This document shows, one piece after another, positions 32,807-43,381 of a stretch of 64,000 nucleotides of DNA. Origin of the DNA: VRUE01 sp036266075 (GTDB lineage Bacteria; Actinomycetota; Thermoleophilia; Solirubrobacterales; 70-9). Position numbers and translations under genes: made by a program. Position 1 is the stretch's first letter. Every line of letters begins with the position of its first letter. The stretch is taken from positions 186,001 to 250,000 of the forward strand of contig DATANV010000006.1 in assembly GCA_036266075.1 (NCBI GenBank). Direction: 5' to 3'. A model generated the notes under the pieces. The model had not been told where the DNA came from and made no database searches. It saw only the letters and a program-made list of their open reading frames with translations.

Positions 32807-33198
32807 CAGAGCTGAACTTCCGCCTCGGCGTTGCGAATCGTCTGGTTCTCACCCTGGGCGGCGACCACGTCGATCGTCGCCCGGCCGTCCTCGACCGCCT
32901 TGACGGTACCGGTCACCGCGATCTCCGTCTCCGGGGCACCCATGCCTCGGAACTGGACCGCGAGCCGCCTCAGCGAACGCGGGTCGCCACCCGCCGACTC
33001 AGTGGCGGCACGAGCCACCAGGCCCATCATGTAGAGACCGTGGAGGATCGTGTTGGGCAGGCCGACCGCCTTCGCGAACTCGGGGTCGATGTGGATCGGG
33101 TTGAAGTCGCCGGAGGCGCCCGCGTAGCGATGGGGCAGGTACTTGTCCGGCGTCACCTTCAGCTCGGAGATCTGCTCTCCCGCGCTCAGCTCAGCCAC
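32806..33198 (-). CDS. MaoC-like dehydratase, second subunit type
   Basis: A 130-residue hot-dog fold protein. The catalytic signature of R-specific enoyl-CoA hydratases is seen: YAGASGDFNPIHIDPEFAKAVGLPNTILHGLYMMGLVAR, here read in parts, with the Asp of D-F-N-P-I-H and the His as catalytic pair. It should dehydrate (3R)-hydroxyacyl thioesters, or hydrate enoyl thioesters, for fatty acid metabolism. The upstream gene encodes a second hot-dog protein, and together they resemble the HadA/HadB heterodimer of actinobacteria. GTG 33198 starts one base after the upstream stop. Its stop codon touches palindrome P6. Confidence 0.88.
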   Translation of the reverse strand: MAELSAGEQISELKVTPDKYLPHRYAGASGDFNPIHIDPEFAKAVGLPNTILHGLYMMGLVARAATESAGGDPRSLRRLAVQFRGMGAPETEIAVTGTVKAVEDGRATIDVVAAQGENQTIRNAEAEVQL

Positions 33199-33199
33199 C

Positions 33200-33640
33200 T
33201 CAGACCCCCCTGACGATGTTGGTCCAGGTACCGCGCACGACCTCGGTGCCATCCTGGTTGACCGACACGGTCTCGAACTTGTAGAAGCCCTTGCCGTCCT
33301 TCTCGTAGATCTCCAGGCACTTGGCGCTGGTCGTGATCTCGTCGCCCGAGCAGGCCGGCTCGCCCCACTCGAACTCCTGGCCGCCGTGGACCATCGCCGC
33401 GAAGTTCATCCCCACCTCGGGGTCGAACATCGCCGGGCCCAGCGCCGGCGCGCTGTAGACGACGCAGAACATCGGCGGCGCGACGACGTCGCGGTAGCCG
33501 GCCGCCTTGGCGGCCTCGCGGTCGAAGTGCACCGGGTTCTCCAGCCCGACCACCCGTGCGTACTCGCCGATCTTCTCCTTGCCCACCTCGTAGGTCGTGG
33601 CGGGCCACTGCTTGCCGATTGCCTCCGTCTTGATCGCCAT
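33200..33640 (-). CDS. MaoC-like/FAS1-type dehydratase, structural partner subunit
   Basis: A 146-residue hot-dog fold protein of the N-terminal MaoC type (HadA/HadC-like). Landmarks: ATTYEVGKEKIGEYARVVG, ENPVHFDREAAKAAGYRDVVAPPMF, and GGQEFEWGEPACSGDEITTS. It lacks the D-x-N-P-I-H catalytic pair of its neighbour, as expected for the substrate-binding subunit of the heterodimer. I chose ATG 33640 because AAGG lies at normal distance; ATG 33658 would add six residues. It forms a two-gene unit with the catalytic subunit. Confidence 0.85.
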   Translation of the reverse strand: MAIKTEAIGKQWPATTYEVGKEKIGEYARVVGLENPVHFDREAAKAAGYRDVVAPPMFCVVYSAPALGPAMFDPEVGMNFAAMVHGGQEFEWGEPACSGDEITTSAKCLEIYEKDGKGFYKFETVSVNQDGTEVVRGTWTNIVRGV

Positions 33641-33674
33641 GGCGCGGACCTTATCCATTCACCGATCGATGACG

Positions 33675-35468
<1,794 letters not shown>

Positions 35469-35515
35469 CGGCGTGCGGAGTATGAGGCACGGGGCGCCTG
35501 GCCCGCGGGGCCCGT

Positions 35516-35641
35516 CGGTGTGGCGGGGGTGCCCTCCTGGCGCTGCGATCTGCTCCGGGCGGAGGGACGGAAGCGCTACGAGGGTCGAAGCCTCGCCCTC
35601 CGCAGACTTCGCGCTGGCGGAGGACACCCCCGACCACACCG
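35516..35641 (-). repeat. Palindromic element P7 (family C)
   Basis: Imperfect inverted arms (about 28-30 bases, some bulges and G:T pairs) surround a core that closely matches the P8 core at 37350-37428, including a shared 19-base run from CTGCTCCGGG onward. A further similar stretch (CACCCGCGGGAG) follows both. It lies between the lepA start (35468) and the stop of the GT-C-like gene (35664). Confidence 0.8.
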
Positions 35642-35663
35642 TCACCCGCGGGAGAGGCGTTCC

Positions 35664-37718
35664 CTATCGGCTGCACGCCGATGGATCCAGGGGTCCTTTG
35701 AGCTTGTAGACCTTGGTCGGGGGTTTGGCTAGGACGGTTTCTGCCCATGGGCCGGCGGTCCAGGTTGCGGTGGGTGGGTACGGGGGCTTGGCGGGTTCTA
35801 TGCGGTCGCGGGTGGCTACTACGTAGTCGTAGTGGCCGGCGTTTAGGAGGCGGCGCCAGGCGGGGCAGGTCCGTGGGGCCTCGAAACCGCCGTGAGGCTT
35901 CTCTTCGCCTACGTATTGGACGTGGTTGGAGAGGTCGGTGCCGTAGAGGGGGTACTGGCGGGTGCTGGTGGTGGCCATGCGCGCACCGGAGACCGAGCGG
36001 GCCCATTTGAAGGCGGCGTTGAGCCCGGGGGCGGCAAAGGTCGGGTTTGCGTAGCGGTCGCGCAGGTAGTGACGTTGGACCGGGTAGCCAACGAGCACGA
36101 CGACCAGAACCAGGCCCGCAGCGACCCAGCCGCTGAGTTTGTACTTGTTCGCGGTATGCGCGAGCAATGACGAAGTCAGCCGGGGGGCAAGTCGTGTCCG
36201 GAGGGGCGGGGCGGCTGGGAGCAGCGCCAGGCCTAGGACCAGGGCCGGGGTCAGGTAGCGCAGGCCCGACTCGAAGCCGCGGGGCATGCCGTCGGGGCCC
36301 GATGCCGAGGTTGGGGCTAGGAGCCACGCCAGGCCGGCGACGCCGCCGACCAGGGCGACGACTCGGAGGAGCGGTCCGCCGCGTAACAGGCAGAGCACCA
36401 AGCCCGTAAGGGCAAGAAGGGCCAGCAGCGGCCAGCAGGTCGTCAGCCCATGGTGGAGCCCGGGGAGGAGCCAGTCCGACCAGACGCCGCCGTCGGTCAG
36501 GTAGCCGAGCACGCTGTGCGCTTCGCGACCGCCCAGCGCCTGGTCCGGCGCCGGCAGCGAGAACGGGCCGACGTGGTCGAACCAGGGCAGCGGGTTGCCG
36601 CTGTGGACCAGGTTGCGCAGGTACCAGTAGCCGCCGCCGGCGATGGCGGCGAGGCTCGATACCCAGAGCGCTCTCCACCTGTCGCCAGCCGGCGAGATGA
36701 CAGCGATACCGGCGACCAGAACAGCAGCGGGTAAGAGGAAGTTGAGCTTGGTGCCGGCTGCAAGCCCCGCCGCGAGGCCGGCGACCAGTAGCGCGCCGGT
36801 CGAGAGCCCGCGCTCCTCTCCCTCCTGGGACGCCCAAGCGTTGACGGCAACCGCAACGGCGGCAAGCAGGAAGAAGATCCCGACGATGTCGTTGCGCGCC
36901 TCCCCCGCCTGATCCGACAGCGCGGGCACGCTCAAAGCGATCGCTCCAAGCGCTAGCGACCACAGCGCGACGCGATACGGCCGCCCGATGCACCACAGCG
37001 CCAGCAGGCAGCCCAGGAACCAGCCGAGGTTCAACAGCGGCGACAACACGTCCCGCCCGAACGCCAGCATCCCCGCAGCGTGGAACAGTTCCGCGTTCGC
37101 CGGGTAGAACCACGCCAGAAACTGCGGCGCGATGAACTGCAGCCCCCACGTATCGCCGCTCTGGAAGAACCCGGCCGCGAACGGCCCGTGGTACCAGGTG
37201 GAGTCGAACCCGGTCATGCCCGTCGATAGCCGCAGCCGAACCCCATCCGCGAAATGGACGACTGCGAAGATCGCGATCGCCAAGGCGACCAGGGTGAGGG
37301 GATCGAGCACCCGGCCGCGGGTCCTGTCGTCCGGGTGGGGGTGCCCTTCTTGCCCTGCGCGCTGCTCCGGGCGGAGGGACGTCGCGCTTGCAGCTTCGAG
37401 GCCTTGCCCTCCGCAGCCTTCGGGCGGCGAAGGACACCCCCACCCGGACGCCACCCGCGGGAGGAGCGTCCGAGTCCCTAACCCTGCTGCCGCAACTGCG
37501 ATGACGTATGGCGCCGGCTCGAACCAGCCGAAGATGCCCAGAATCTCCGCAACCCAAATCAGGATGGCGGACACCAGAACACCTGTTGCGAGAAAAGCTG
37601 GGGCGCCCGAGAAGCGGGGAAGCAGCGATACGCGCAAGGTTGCCGCTCCCATTCCGGCGAAGCCGGTGAGAGCGGCGATCTCGGCTACGCCCAGCAGGTA
37701 GCGCGGCAGGTCGAGCAT
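35664..37718 (-). CDS. Multispan membrane protein, GT-C glycosyltransferase-like
   Basis: A 684-residue protein with about 12 hydrophobic segments. The first luminal-type loop after the early helices reads TGMTGFDSTWYHGPFAAGFFQSG, with an Asp and His-Gly pattern that fits the polyprenol-phosphate-sugar dependent GT-C superfamily (ArnT/PMT/EmbC-like); the C-terminal part is a globular periplasmic domain. The substrate is unknown. It lies next to murJ, a flippase for a lipid-linked sugar. Two repeats are translated in frame: P8 (37328-37450) gives a Gly/Pro-rich segment at about residues 90-130 in a loop between helices, and hairpin D3 (36132-36180) gives LLAHTANKYKLSG near residues 513-529. 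Neither breaks the frame. Confidence 0.65.
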   Translation of the reverse strand: MLDLPRYLLGVAEIAALTGFAGMGAATLRVSLLPRFSGAPAFLATGVLVSAILIWVAEILGIFGWFEPAPYVIAVAAAGLGTRTLLPRVASGWGCPSPPEGCGGQGLEAASATSLRPEQRAGQEGHPHPDDRTRGRVLDPLTLVALAIAIFAVVHFADGVRLRLSTGMTGFDSTWYHGPFAAGFFQSGDTWGLQFIAPQFLAWFYPANAELFHAAGMLAFGRDVLSPLLNLGWFLGCLLALWCIGRPYRVALWSLALGAIALSVPALSDQAGEARNDIVGIFFLLAAVAVAVNAWASQEGEERGLSTGALLVAGLAAGLAAGTKLNFLLPAAVLVAGIAVISPAGDRWRALWVSSLAAIAGGGYWYLRNLVHSGNPLPWFDHVGPFSLPAPDQALGGREAHSVLGYLTDGGVWSDWLLPGLHHGLTTCWPLLALLALTGLVLCLLRGGPLLRVVALVGGVAGLAWLLAPTSASGPDGMPRGFESGLRYLTPALVLGLALLPAAPPLRTRLAPRLTSSLLAHTANKYKLSGWVAAGLVLVVVLVGYPVQRHYLRDRYANPTFAAPGLNAAFKWARSVSGARMATTSTRQYPLYGTDLSNHVQYVGEEKPHGGFEAPRTCPAWRRLLNAGHYDYVVATRDRIEPAKPPYPPTATWTAGPWAETVLAKPPTKVYKLKGPLDPSACSR
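36132..36180 (+). repeat. GTATG-loop hairpin D3 inside the GT-C-like gene
   Basis: A 22-base stem on each side (mostly paired, some G:T and four mismatches) closes the loop GTATG at 36154-36158 with CG pairs, as at 9628-9664 and 22508-22552. It is read through in frame by the minus-strand gene. Confidence 0.7.
37328..37450 (-). repeat. Palindromic element P8 (family C) inside the GT-C-like gene
   Basis: 22-base arms (37328-37349 and 37429-37450; one mismatch) enclose a core matching P7. Its length, 123 bases, is a multiple of three. In the shared frame both P7 and P8 encode the segments SLRPEQ and, after a short gap, GHP, with the same spacing. Confidence 0.9.
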
Positions 37719-37721
37719 CGG

Positions 37722-39398
37722 TCAGCCGCGGCGCAGCAGGCGAGTGACCTGCTCCAGCTCGGCGACCCGCAGCAGCTTGGCGAGGCCGAGGTAGACGACG
37801 CCGCCGAGGGACAGCGCCGTGCCAAGCGAGACGAGCTGGCCGAGGAGGCCGCGGCCGAGGGCGCCATCGAGCAGGTCCCAGATGCCGAAGCTGACGCCGG
37901 CCAGTGCCGCTGCGGCGATCGAGATGCGGATGCCGGTGTCGAGCAGGCGCCCCAGCTCGAGGCCACCCAGCAAGCGGCGCAAGATCACCGCCTGGGCGAC
38001 GACGCTGGCCGTGGTGGCGATCGCCGTCGAGGCGACGATGCCACCCACCCCCAGGTGGTAGAGGCCGAGGGCGGCGAGGGCGGTCACCGCCAGGTTCGCA
38101 GCGGCGATCGCGGTTGGCACCCAGGGCCGCTGCAGACTGAAGAAGGTGCGCGTCAACAGCAGGAAGAGCCCGTTGGTGGGCAGCGAGAAGGCGAACCAGA
38201 AGAGCGCCGTGGCGACCAGGGTCGTCTGCTCGGGGGTGAACTCGCCGCGCTGGTAGACGAGGCGGATCATCGGTTCGGAGAGGACGAGGACGGCGGCGGC
38301 GGCCGGCACCAGCACGAAGAGGATCTGGCGCATGCCGTTGGCCATCGTCGCGCGCAGGTTCTCGTGCTCGCCGCGGGCTGCGAAGCGGGCCAGGGTCGGG
38401 AAGAGGACGGTCGCGATCGCCACCGAGAAGATGCCCTGCGGCAACTGGTAGATGCGGAACGCCTTGTCGATCGCCGCCGGCGCCTGATCGCTGACCAGGC
38501 TGCCGAAGAGGCTGTTGATCAAGAGGTTGAAGTTGATCAGCCCGAGGCTGATCGTCACCGGCAGCATCAGGAGCAGGACACGGCGCACGTCGGGGTTGCG
38601 CCACTCGAAGCTCCAGCCGAACTTGAACGGGGTGTTGCGCAGGTCCCAGGTCGGGATCAGCAGCTGGACGAGCGTCCCGGCGAGGATGCCGATCGCGTAG
38701 GCGTAGATCCGGTCCTGCCCGTGGAAGGCCGGCACCAGCAGGACGACGACGGCGATGATCGTCAGGTTCCAGAAGAGCGGCGAGATCGCGAAAGCGCCGA
38801 AGCGGTCGTAGCTGTTGAGGACGCCGACCACGACGCCGCTCAGCCCGAGCAGGATCAGGATCGGGAAGAGGACCTGGGAGAGGGTGACCGTGAGATCGAG
38901 GATCTCGCCTTCGAAGCCGGGGGCGAAGAGTGGCATCACGACCGGCGCCGCGAGGACGAACAGCGCCGTGATCGCACCCAAGACGAGGGTGACGAGCAAC
39001 AGCAGGGTCGAGGCGAGGCGGAACGCCTCGCGGTAGTTCTTGTTCTCCAGCTGCTCGGTGAAGATCGGCACGAAAGCCGGCTGCAGCGCCGCATCGGCGA
39101 ACAGCGCCCGCACCAGGTTCGGAACCTGAAAGGCGATCGTGAAGGCCGACATCGGGCCGCTGACCCCGTAGTAGCCGGCGGCGACGATCTCGCGCACCAG
39201 GCCGGCGATCCGCGAGGCGGCGGTGGCGACCGAGAAGAAAGCGGTTGAGCGGGCGATGCGGCCCGCCTGCCGGCCCGGCGCCGGGTTGGCGGCGCTCTCC
39301 TCGCCCGGGTTGAACGCCTCGGCCTCGCGCACAGCCGCGTCCGAACCCACCGCGGCCTCCTCCGGGTCAGGTCTTTCGGGTGCCTTGGGCGTCTCCAA
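37722..39398 (-). CDS. murJ: Lipid II flippase MurJ (MviN)
   Basis: It moves lipid II across the membrane for peptidoglycan synthesis. The 558 residues form about 14 helices of the MOP exporter type: AFFSVATAASRIAGLVREIVAAG, SAFTIAFQVPNLVRALFADAAL, AFVPIFTEQLENKN, and the family's LPQGIFSVAIATVLFPTLARFA. The Arg/Asp in the first transport helices match MurJ. The N-terminal 40 residues (Glu/Pro/Ala-rich) are an extra soluble tail seen in several actinobacteria. It is convergent/divergent from rpsT, with 66 bases between the two start codons, and shares the strand with the GT-C-like gene 3 bases downstream. Confidence 0.95.
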   Translation of the reverse strand: METPKAPERPDPEEAAVGSDAAVREAEAFNPGEESAANPAPGRQAGRIARSTAFFSVATAASRIAGLVREIVAAGYYGVSGPMSAFTIAFQVPNLVRALFADAALQPAFVPIFTEQLENKNYREAFRLASTLLLLVTLVLGAITALFVLAAPVVMPLFAPGFEGEILDLTVTLSQVLFPILILLGLSGVVVGVLNSYDRFGAFAISPLFWNLTIIAVVVLLVPAFHGQDRIYAYAIGILAGTLVQLLIPTWDLRNTPFKFGWSFEWRNPDVRRVLLLMLPVTISLGLINFNLLINSLFGSLVSDQAPAAIDKAFRIYQLPQGIFSVAIATVLFPTLARFAARGEHENLRATMANGMRQILFVLVPAAAAVLVLSEPMIRLVYQRGEFTPEQTTLVATALFWFAFSLPTNGLFLLLTRTFFSLQRPWVPTAIAAANLAVTALAALGLYHLGVGGIVASTAIATTASVVAQAVILRRLLGGLELGRLLDTGIRISIAAAALAGVSFGIWDLLDGALGRGLLGQLVSLGTALSLGGVVYLGLAKLLRVAELEQVTRLLRRG

Positions 39399-39464
39399 GC
39401 TGGGTCTCAGTCGCTATAGTCGGCGGCCGCCCGGAGCCGGCTTGGCCGCTTCAGGCACACGATC

Positions 39465-39731
39465 ATGGCCAACATAGCCTCACAGAAGAAGCGGATCCTA
39501 CGCAGCGAGCGGGAGCGGACCGAGAATCGGTTGCTGACCAGCACCGTGAAGACCTACTTCCGCCGCCTCGAAAGCGCCGTCGAGGGCGGCGACGCCACGG
39601 CAATCGAGGTCGAGCACAAGGCGCTTGTCTCGCGGATCGACAAGGCGATCCAGAAAGGCGCGCTGCACAAGAACACTGGCGCACGAAAGAAGTCCCGAGC
39701 CGCCAGAATCGCCGCGGGCACCGCGCAGTAG
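39465..39731 (+). CDS. rpsT: 30S ribosomal protein S20
   Basis: A small-subunit primary binding protein of 16S rRNA. The 88 residues read MANIASQKKRILRSERERTE, then LLTSTVKTYFRRLESAVEGGD and the C-terminal LHKNTGARKKSRAARIAAG, all typical. It is strongly basic with long helices. It is one of only a few plus-strand genes here, divergent from murJ. Its stop (39731) directly abuts the stop of convergent holA (39732) with no bases between, so transcription of each gene must end within the other. Confidence 0.97.
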   Translation: MANIASQKKRILRSERERTENRLLTSTVKTYFRRLESAVEGGDATAIEVEHKALVSRIDKAIQKGALHKNTGARKKSRAARIAAGTAQ

Positions 39732-40712
39732 TCAGGCCGGTACCCCGGCCGCCTTCCGCAAAGCCAGCGTCAGCGCCAACTCGTCGCCGTAGTCGGCTCC
39801 ACCCCGGCACCAGACCTCGAGGTCGGCGAGGGCGATCGTCGCGTCGCGCAGGTCCTCGATGCTCGTGCCCTGCAACCGCGAGACGAGCTGCTTCGCCGCG
39901 TAGGGGTGCATGCCGAGGCTCGACTCGACCTGCTTAGCTGAGACGCCCGCCTCGAGCTGCGCGGCGGCGGCGCAAGCTTTGCGCAGCCGCGAGGCAAGGC
40001 CGTAGATCAGACCGGTGACGTTCTCGCCCTGGGAGATCAGCCGCTCGCCGATGCGCAGGGCCTCGGCGGAGTTCCTTTCCAGGAGGGCGTCGGACAGAGC
40101 CCAGACCGCGGCCTCGGAGGTGTCGGCAACCATCGCGTCGAGGTCCGCCGCGCTCACCTCGCCGCCATTGCCCGTCCAGAGGGCAAGCCGCTCCAGCTCG
40201 TTGCGCAGGCGCGACGGGTTGGTGCCCATCCGGTCGACCAGCATGCGGGCAGCGACGGGATCGAGGCGGAAGCCGAGGCGGCTCGCGTCGGCGACCAGCA
40301 CCCGCGGCAGCTCGCGCGCTTTCGGCGCTTCGAACTCATGGACCTCCCCCCCGGCGCCCTGGACCGCCTTGCGCAGCTTGGCCGGCGCCTTGGCGCGGGC
40401 GATGAGGACGACGGTAAGGTCGTCGGGAAGGCTCTCCAGGGCTACCTCCACCGCATCGAGCTGCTTGTCGCGCCAGCGCTCGATCCCATCGGCCAGTAGG
40501 AAGCGGCGCGACTCGGTCAGCGACATCGCCGGGATCGCCGCCAGGAGCGCCTCGTGGTCGGGCGCCGAACGGCCCTCGACCGGCTCGAACACCTCGAGCG
40601 CTGCGGTCCCCCCCTCGCGCTCGGCACGCTCTCGCAGGCGCGTGCGGGTGGCATCGATCTTCGCCCCGTCGGTGCCCGCGATCAGGTAGAGGGAGCGCAT
40701 CTCGGCAGCCAT
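39732..40712 (-). CDS. holA: DNA polymerase III delta subunit
   Basis: The clamp-loader subunit that opens the beta ring. The 326 residues start SLYLIAGTDGAKIDATRTRL and include the beta-binding-region segment (AAIPAMSLTESRRFLLADGIERW), LTVVLIARAKAPAKLRKAV, VDRMGTNPSRLRNELERLALW, and a C-terminal helical bundle (GLIYGLASRLRKACAAAAQLEAGV, MHPYAAKQLVSRLQ). It forms the usual cluster with comEC and comEA, found widely. It lies 11 bases after the Pro-rich gene and converges on rpsT. Confidence 0.92.
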   Translation of the reverse strand: MAAEMRSLYLIAGTDGAKIDATRTRLRERAEREGGTAALEVFEPVEGRSAPDHEALLAAIPAMSLTESRRFLLADGIERWRDKQLDAVEVALESLPDDLTVVLIARAKAPAKLRKAVQGAGGEVHEFEAPKARELPRVLVADASRLGFRLDPVAARMLVDRMGTNPSRLRNELERLALWTGNGGEVSAADLDAMVADTSEAAVWALSDALLERNSAEALRIGERLISQGENVTGLIYGLASRLRKACAAAAQLEAGVSAKQVESSLGMHPYAAKQLVSRLQGTSIEDLRDATIALADLEVWCRGGADYGDELALTLALRKAAGVPA

Positions 40713-40723
40713 GCGTTGCGAGT

Positions 40724-41407
40724 CTAGGGTGCGCCGACCTCGTGCGTGTGCGGGTTGCCGACGGCCGGAGGTGGGGACGGTGGCCCGTTGCCGTTGCCTT
40801 TGCCGAAGGCATTGCCGTTGCCCGGCACGTCGGACGATTCGGCGACTGGTTCCGGCGTTTCCACCGGCGGCTCGGGGGGTGGCGGCTCGACCGGGGCGGG
40901 CTTGGGATTCGCAACCGCCGGCGGGGCTCCGCTCGCGTTCTGCGGCTCGGGCGACGGGCCAGCCCCAGGCCCAGCGCCGCCGTGCGTTCCGTCGCCGGGA
41001 GGCGGCTGCGGAGCCGACGCGACGTCGTCGGCCCCACCGCTGGGCGCTGGCGCCTCGATGACGGTCGGGGTAGGCGCAGCAGCCACGTGTGGCGGGGCGG
41101 CCCCGCCACCGCTACCGCGCTCGTTCAGCCTCGCGCTCGGGGGCGTTGCGACGGGTGGAGCGGTCAGCGCGACGGCGGCGGCGACGGCTTGGCGCTTCGG
41201 CGGGGAGGTCGGGAGCGGCTGTGGGACACCGATCGGCCAGCTCAACCTGAGGACGAAGCCGACGGCCAAGAGGCCTACTGCCACGGTGACGCCGACCAGC
41301 GCGAACGAGGTGCTGCGGGCCCGCTCCAGCATCCCGTCGCCGAGCAGGCTCGGCAGGACCGGTCGGGGCAGCCGCTTCTCGCGCTTGTAACGCACCGCTA
41401 CGACCAT
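40724..41407 (-). CDS. Single-pass Pro/Gly/Ala-rich membrane protein
   Basis: I do not recognise this gene. From ATG 41407 the 227 residues begin with a basic part (RYKREKRLPRPVLP), then one membrane helix (SFALVGVTVAVGLLAVGFVL, about residues 35-55). A long outside part rich in Pro, Ala, Gly, Thr and Glu follows, with repeats such as PPPPEPPVETPEPV and GNGNAFGKGNGNG, probably disordered. The start is uncertain because no Shine-Dalgarno is clear and the frame stays open into comEC. It may be a wall- or anchor-spanning protein. It is bracketed by comEC and holA. Confidence 0.55.
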   Translation of the reverse strand: MVVAVRYKREKRLPRPVLPSLLGDGMLERARSTSFALVGVTVAVGLLAVGFVLRLSWPIGVPQPLPTSPPKRQAVAAAVALTAPPVATPPSARLNERGSGGGAAPPHVAAAPTPTVIEAPAPSGGADDVASAPQPPPGDGTHGGAGPGAGPSPEPQNASGAPPAVANPKPAPVEPPPPEPPVETPEPVAESSDVPGNGNAFGKGNGNGPPSPPPAVGNPHTHEVGAP

Positions 41408-41489
41408 CGACCGCGAGCACGCAACCGCAACCTTCCGGAGAAGAAAACCCCAATTTCGATTCGGCGATTCGTTTAGCCCGCGGCGCAGC

Positions 41490-43376
41490 TCAGCCTCGGC
41501 TGACACGCACGGTCCTCCCCTGCACATCGAGGACGACCGTCCCGCCCCGGTCGGTGCGCAGGATCGGCACGCCGTGGGCTGCGAGCGTCGCCAGCGTGCC
41601 AGCGGTCGGGTGGCCGAAGGGATTGCCGGCGCCGACCGAGATGACGGCAAGCCGCGGGCGCGTGCGGTCGAGCAGCGCGGCCAGACCGGCGTCGTCGCTG
41701 CCATGGTGGGCAACCTTGAGAACGTCGAGCGGCCCTGGGTCGAGCGGCGTCGCCTCCGCCTCGGCATCGGCGGTGAGCAGCATGCGGAAGCGGCGCCAGC
41801 GGACGAGCAGCACCATGGCCAGCCGGTTCGGGTCGTCGCCCGCGCGCGGCCCGGCAAGCAGCTCGCGCGGCGGCCAGAGGACGTCGAGCCGCAGGGGCCC
41901 GGAGCGCAACTCGTTGCCGCGCGCCAGCCGCCGAGTCAGGGCACCGGCCGCGCGGGCGTCCGCCAGCATCCCCCGATCGAGCACGCCGAAGAGCAGGCGC
42001 TCGATCGGTAAGTTGCCGATCAGCTCGCCGATGCCACCGGCATGGTCACTCTGATCGTGAGTGACGATGACCGCACCGAGGCGCTCCACATCGGCGGCGC
42101 GCAGCTCGGCCGTGAGGTGGTCTCCGGGCGGACCGCCGTCGACCAGGATGGCGGGCGCTGCGGCGGGCTGGAGAAGTATCGCGTCGCCTTGACCGACGTC
42201 GAGGACTGAGATCCGCAGGCCGCCTGGCGAGGCGGAGACGGCGTCACCGCCACCGCCCAGCGGCGCCAGGACGAACCCAATCGCGACTGTGCCGGCGGCG
42301 AGGAGGAGAAGCGCGCGGCGCCGGCGGAACCGCCGGCGCGCTTGGGGATAGCCATGCACGCCCGCGGCGCCGGCTCGGTGCTTACGCAGCGCCGCGATGC
42401 GTCTCTCTCGCCCCAGCCGCAGCGCCCCGAGCGTCCCTGCGGCGATCAGCAGATAGGAGGCGACGAGGCCGCCGACGCCAATCTGCACGCGCAGGACAGC
42501 CCAGCTCGGGCGACCCACCCAGGCGGCGATTTGGGCGACGTAGGCGAGCAGCGGAGCCTCGATCGCGTTCAGCGCCCGCACCGGGAAGCCGGGCAGCTGG
42601 CCAGCCGCGGCGACGAGCATGCCGAGCCACATCGCCGGCGCCACCGCGGGCAGGACGAGCAGGTTGGCGAGGAACGTCGTCGTCGACAGTTCGCCGAAAT
42701 GGAAGGCGATCAGCGGCGCCGTCGCCAAGGTCGCGGCGACCGTCAGCGCCCCGGCCTCGGCGAGCGCTCGGCGGCCGGCAGCGCCTCCGACCCGGGCAAC
42801 GATCGCCTCCCGCAGGGGCGGGGCCAACAGCAGGATCCCGAGCACCGCGGCGAAGCTGAGCTGCCAGCCGACGTCGGCGGCGACGCCCGGGTCGAGCACC
42901 AGCATCGCCGTCGCCGCGAAGCCCAGGGCGTAGAGGCGCGACGCGCGGCGGCCGGCGAGCGTCGCGAAAACGCTCAGCGCCCCCATCAGGCCGGCCCGCA
43001 CGATCGACGGGCCGGCACCGGCGAGGGGCACGTAGACGGCGATCAGCCCGAGAACCCAGACCAGGCGGGCGCGCAGTGGGATGCCCAGCGCGGCGAGCAA
43101 CGGCATCGCCAGCAGGGCCAGGAGCGCCACGTTCTGACCGGACACCGCGAGCAGGTGGCTGAGGCCCGCGCGGCGGAAGTCCTCGGCGGTCTGCGGGTCG
43201 ATCTCTTCGTCCTCGCCGAGCACGAAGCCGCGTGCCAGCTGCCCCTCGCGCGGCGGCATTCCCCGGCCCAGGGCCGTCTCGGCCCGGTCGCGCAGCTCAC
43301 CGGCGTGGGCAAGCGACAGCAGGGCGGCCAGCGCGACCGCCAGCAGCAACGGCGGCGAGAGACGCTGGTCGCGCAC
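41490..43376 (-). CDS. comEC: ComEC/Rec2 DNA uptake channel
   Basis: The membrane channel that carries single-stranded DNA in during natural transformation. The 628 residues start at GTG 43376. The competence domain begins with FRRAGLSHLLAVSGQNVALLA, with multiple helices (YVPLAGAGPSIVRAGLMGAL, DVGWQLSFAAVLG). A C-terminal metallo-beta-lactamase-like domain (about residues 395-620) has LDVGQGDAILLQ, LVDGGPPGDHL, VIVTHDQSDHAGG and LKVAHHGSDD, which carry the metal ligands of a nuclease fold. The N-terminal DUF4131 part is short. It follows comEA by 5 bases; together they support a competence system, although pilus genes are not in this window. Confidence 0.95.
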   Translation of the reverse strand: MRDQRLSPPLLLAVALAALLSLAHAGELRDRAETALGRGMPPREGQLARGFVLGEDEEIDPQTAEDFRRAGLSHLLAVSGQNVALLALLAMPLLAALGIPLRARLVWVLGLIAVYVPLAGAGPSIVRAGLMGALSVFATLAGRRASRLYALGFAATAMLVLDPGVAADVGWQLSFAAVLGILLLAPPLREAIVARVGGAAGRRALAEAGALTVAATLATAPLIAFHFGELSTTTFLANLLVLPAVAPAMWLGMLVAAAGQLPGFPVRALNAIEAPLLAYVAQIAAWVGRPSWAVLRVQIGVGGLVASYLLIAAGTLGALRLGRERRIAALRKHRAGAAGVHGYPQARRRFRRRRALLLLAAGTVAIGFVLAPLGGGGDAVSASPGGLRISVLDVGQGDAILLQPAAAPAILVDGGPPGDHLTAELRAADVERLGAVIVTHDQSDHAGGIGELIGNLPIERLLFGVLDRGMLADARAAGALTRRLARGNELRSGPLRLDVLWPPRELLAGPRAGDDPNRLAMVLLVRWRRFRMLLTADAEAEATPLDPGPLDVLKVAHHGSDDAGLAALLDRTRPRLAVISVGAGNPFGHPTAGTLATLAAHGVPILRTDRGGTVVLDVQGRTVRVSRG

Positions 43377-43381
43377 GGTGC

